Below are positions 5,954-7,412 of a stretch of 7,412 bases of DNA, one piece after another. Position numbers and translations under genes: made by a program. The stretch is taken from contig JAQCJA010000222.1 of NCBI GenBank assembly GCA_027593305.1, forward strand, positions 1 through 7,412. The letters are read 5' to 3'. The notes under the pieces were generated by a model that saw only the letters and a program-made list of their open reading frames with translations, was not told the origin of the DNA and made no database searches. How positions within the stretch are numbered: position 1 is the stretch's first letter; the number at the start of each line of letters is the position of its first letter. Origin of the DNA: a bacterium (lineage in GTDB: Bacteria > Latescibacterota > UBA2968 > UBA8231).

Positions 5954-7412
5954 TGTGATAATCCTGTAGAGCTTTCACTGACAGAGGCGTGCGCAGGTGT
6001 GCCTCAATTCCGGCAACCGCCGCGGTGGCGCCGGCAAGGGTTGTCGTGTAAGGAACGCCATTCATGATGGCCGCGCGCCGCACGTGCAGATCATCATGCT
6101 GCGATTGCTCATCCAGTGGTGAATTGATGACAAGCACGACCTCGCGACTGCGGATGGCATCTTCCACGTGCGGGCGACCCTCGTGGATCTTGAGGATTCT
6201 TTCAGCGGGGATCCCGTTTGCCTCCAGATGCATGCGTGTGCCATCGGTGGCCACGAGGGTGAAGCCCGCATCGTGCAGACGGCGAGCGACGTCAACGACA
6301 CCCGCCTTGTCGCGATTGTTGACGCTGATGAAGACCTTTCCCTGCAGTGGCAGCATGGACCCGGCGCCCATCTGTGCCTTGAGGAAAGCCTCACCAAATG
6401 TGGGGCCGATCCCCATGACTTCCCCTGTAGACTTCATTTCGGGCCCAAGGATCCCGTCGGCCCCGGGAAATTTGTTGAACGGGAGGACGGCCTCTTTCAC
6501 TGATATGTGCTTTGGCGTCGGCACGTTGGTCAGACCCTGTTGGCGCAGACTCTGGCCGACCATGACTCGCGCCGCGATTTTGGCCAGCGGCATGCCAGTG
6601 GCCTTGCTGACAAACGGCACCGTCCGGGAGGCGCGCGGATTCACCTCGAGGACATAGACCTGATCGTCGTGAATGGCATACTGCACGTTCATCAGCCCCT
6701 TCACACCGAGGGCCATGGCCATCGCTTCGGTATGCTGCCGGAGCAGGCTCAGATGACCGTCTGAAATGTTATGTGGTGGCAACACACAGGCTGAGTCACC
6801 GGAATGCACCCCGGCGTGCTCAATGTGCTGCATGATGCCGCCAATGAGAACCGCCTCACCATCACAGACGGCGTCGACATCGAACTCCTGGGCCCCATCG
6901 AGGAAATGATCGATGAGTACCGGATGCCCAGGGGATGCAGAAATCGCCATCTCCATATAGGAATCCAGGCGGGCCGCATTGTAGACGGTAACCATCGCCC
7001 TGCCACCCAGGACATAGGATGGCCGCACAAGAACCGGGTAGCCGATCCGCGTGGCAATCACGCGTGCCTCCGCCGCAGTACGGGCCATGCCGTTTTCCGG
7101 TTGGAGGATGTTGAGTTCGCGCAGGAGGTTGCCAAAATGCTCGCGATTCTCGGCCAGATCGATACTGGCAGACGAGGTGCCGATGATGGGCACGCCATTG
7201 GCCTCCAGTTCGAGGGCCAGATTCAGTGGTGTCTGCCCGCCAAACTGAACGATGACGCCATCTGGCTTCTCCTGATCGACGATGTGCAGGACATCCTCAA
7301 CGGTGAGCGGCTCGAAGTAGAGCTTGTCCGCTGTGTCATAGTCCGTCGACACGGTCTCCGGATTCGAATTGACCATGATCGTCTCGTAGCCGTCTTCGCG
7401 CAGTGCGAAGCA
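5946..7412 (-). CDS. carB: Carbamoyl phosphate synthetase large subunit, C-terminal 488 residues (5' truncated by window edge)
   Basis: CarB makes carbamoyl phosphate from bicarbonate, ATP and glutamine-derived ammonia, feeding pyrimidine and arginine synthesis. The frame is open to the window edge: 12 codons (CFALREDGYETI) precede the Met at 7376, which is internal and not a start. This is the second half of a protein of about 1,070 residues. Counting from that Met, the carbamate-phosphorylating ATP-grasp domain covers about 1-340 (MVNSNPETVSTDYDT, FGGQTPLNLA, VRPSYVLGGRAM, EVNPRASRTVPFVSKATG). The MGS-like allosteric domain covers about 347-476. The spacing matches my memory of E. coli CarB with a constant offset of 597 and the same C-terminal end. 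On that numbering the ornithine-site residues (Glu186, Asp194, Glu295, Thr445) and the UMP/IMP-site residues (Lys357, Thr377, Thr380, Lys396, Asn418) are all present, so feedback control by UMP is plausible. The stop overlaps the next gene by 8 nt. Confidence 0.97.
   Translation of the reverse strand, partial: CFALREDGYETIMVNSNPETVSTDYDTADKLYFEPLTVEDVLHIVDQEKPDGVIVQFGGQTPLNLALELEANGVPIIGTSSASIDLAENREHFGNLLRELNILQPENGMARTAAEARVIATRIGYPVLVRPSYVLGGRAMVTVYNAARLDSYMEMAISASPGHPVLIDHFLDGAQEFDVDAVCDGEAVLIGGIMQHIEHAGVHSGDSACVLPPHNISDGHLSLLRQHTEAMAMALGVKGLMNVQYAIHDDQVYVLEVNPRASRTVPFVSKATGMPLAKIAARVMVGQSLRQQGLTNVPTPKHISVKEAVLPFNKFPGADGILGPEMKSTGEVMGIGPTFGEAFLKAQMGAGSMLPLQGKVFISVNNRDKAGVVDVARRLHDAGFTLVATDGTRMHLEANGIPAERILKIHEGRPHVEDAIRSREVVLVINSPLDEQSQHDDLHVRRAAIMNGVPYTTTLAGATAAVAGIEAHLRTPLSVKALQDYHSD
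5954..5965 (-). promoter_or_regulatory. RBS deciding the GTG start of the TPR lipoprotein
   Basis: AGGA at 5965-5962, inside the end of carB, lies 8 nt before the GTG codon at 5953-5951. The alternative ATG at 5926-5924 would start the protein directly at the lipoprotein signal peptide, but its nearest purine block (GAGGTG) is about 15 nt away. The GTG is preferred; the added n-region MTEVRVFRW would still be compatible with export. The choice does not alter the mature lipoprotein. Confidence 0.45.

Noticed and set aside
6064..6657. A 197-codon + strand open frame opposite carB
   Set aside because: The Ser/Arg-rich composition is typical of an antisense frame; the - strand carB reading is unambiguous.
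7374..7376. ATG at 7376 as the start of a short CarB
   Set aside because: The frame continues upstream to the window edge with CFALREDGYETI, the normal CarB sequence before MVNSNPETV, so this Met is internal.
1..7412. Mobile element, CRISPR array, riboswitch, tRNA or origin
   Set aside because: No transposase, terminal inverted repeats, spaced direct repeats or structured RNA was seen; the window is fully accounted for by housekeeping and envelope genes.

Overview
The window is almost wholly coding (only two 6-bp gaps) and GC-rich. It holds one left-truncated gene on the + strand and five tightly packed genes on the - strand, the first of which runs off the right edge. The glycosyltransferase-9 (heptosyltransferase-type) gene, two predicted lipoproteins and a TonB-like C-terminal domain point to a diderm (Gram-negative-type) bacterium. 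The class 1B PyrD/PyrK pair, together with a large TPR lipoprotein whose mature N-terminus is Tyr/Asn-rich, recalls the FCB-like phyla (Gemmatimonadota, Latescibacterota, Zixibacteria and relatives). That placement is inference from memory of such proteins and is weak. No plasmid, phage, IS, CRISPR, tRNA or rRNA signal is visible.

Layout, left to right: positions 1-711 (+) encode the C-terminal part of a GT9 family glycosyltransferase. It meets, tail to tail across 6 bp, a - strand operon whose transcription order is carB (7412-5946, C-terminal 488 residues), a 964-residue TPR lipoprotein with a TonB-like C-terminal domain (5953-3059), pyrK (3062-2229), pyrD (2222-1311) and an RlpA-like lipoprotein (1314-718). 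Junctions are an 8-nt overlap, an ATGA overlap, a 6-nt gap and a GTGA overlap, so translation is probably coupled throughout. No promoter or terminator is visible inside the operon; its promoter and any pyrimidine attenuator must lie upstream, to the right of the window.

Functionally the operon joins de novo pyrimidine synthesis (carbamoyl phosphate synthetase large subunit, and dihydroorotate dehydrogenase with its Fe-S/FAD electron-transfer subunit) to two envelope lipoproteins: a TPR scaffold and a septal or peptidoglycan-associated RlpA-type protein. The points most worth a second look are: (1) PyrD is a clear class 1B enzyme by sequence and partner, but has serine where the class 1 catalytic cysteine is expected; (2) the TPR lipoprotein carries a TonB-type C-terminal domain followed by, rather than preceded by, its proline run; (3) this envelope gene sits in translational overlap between carB and pyrK.
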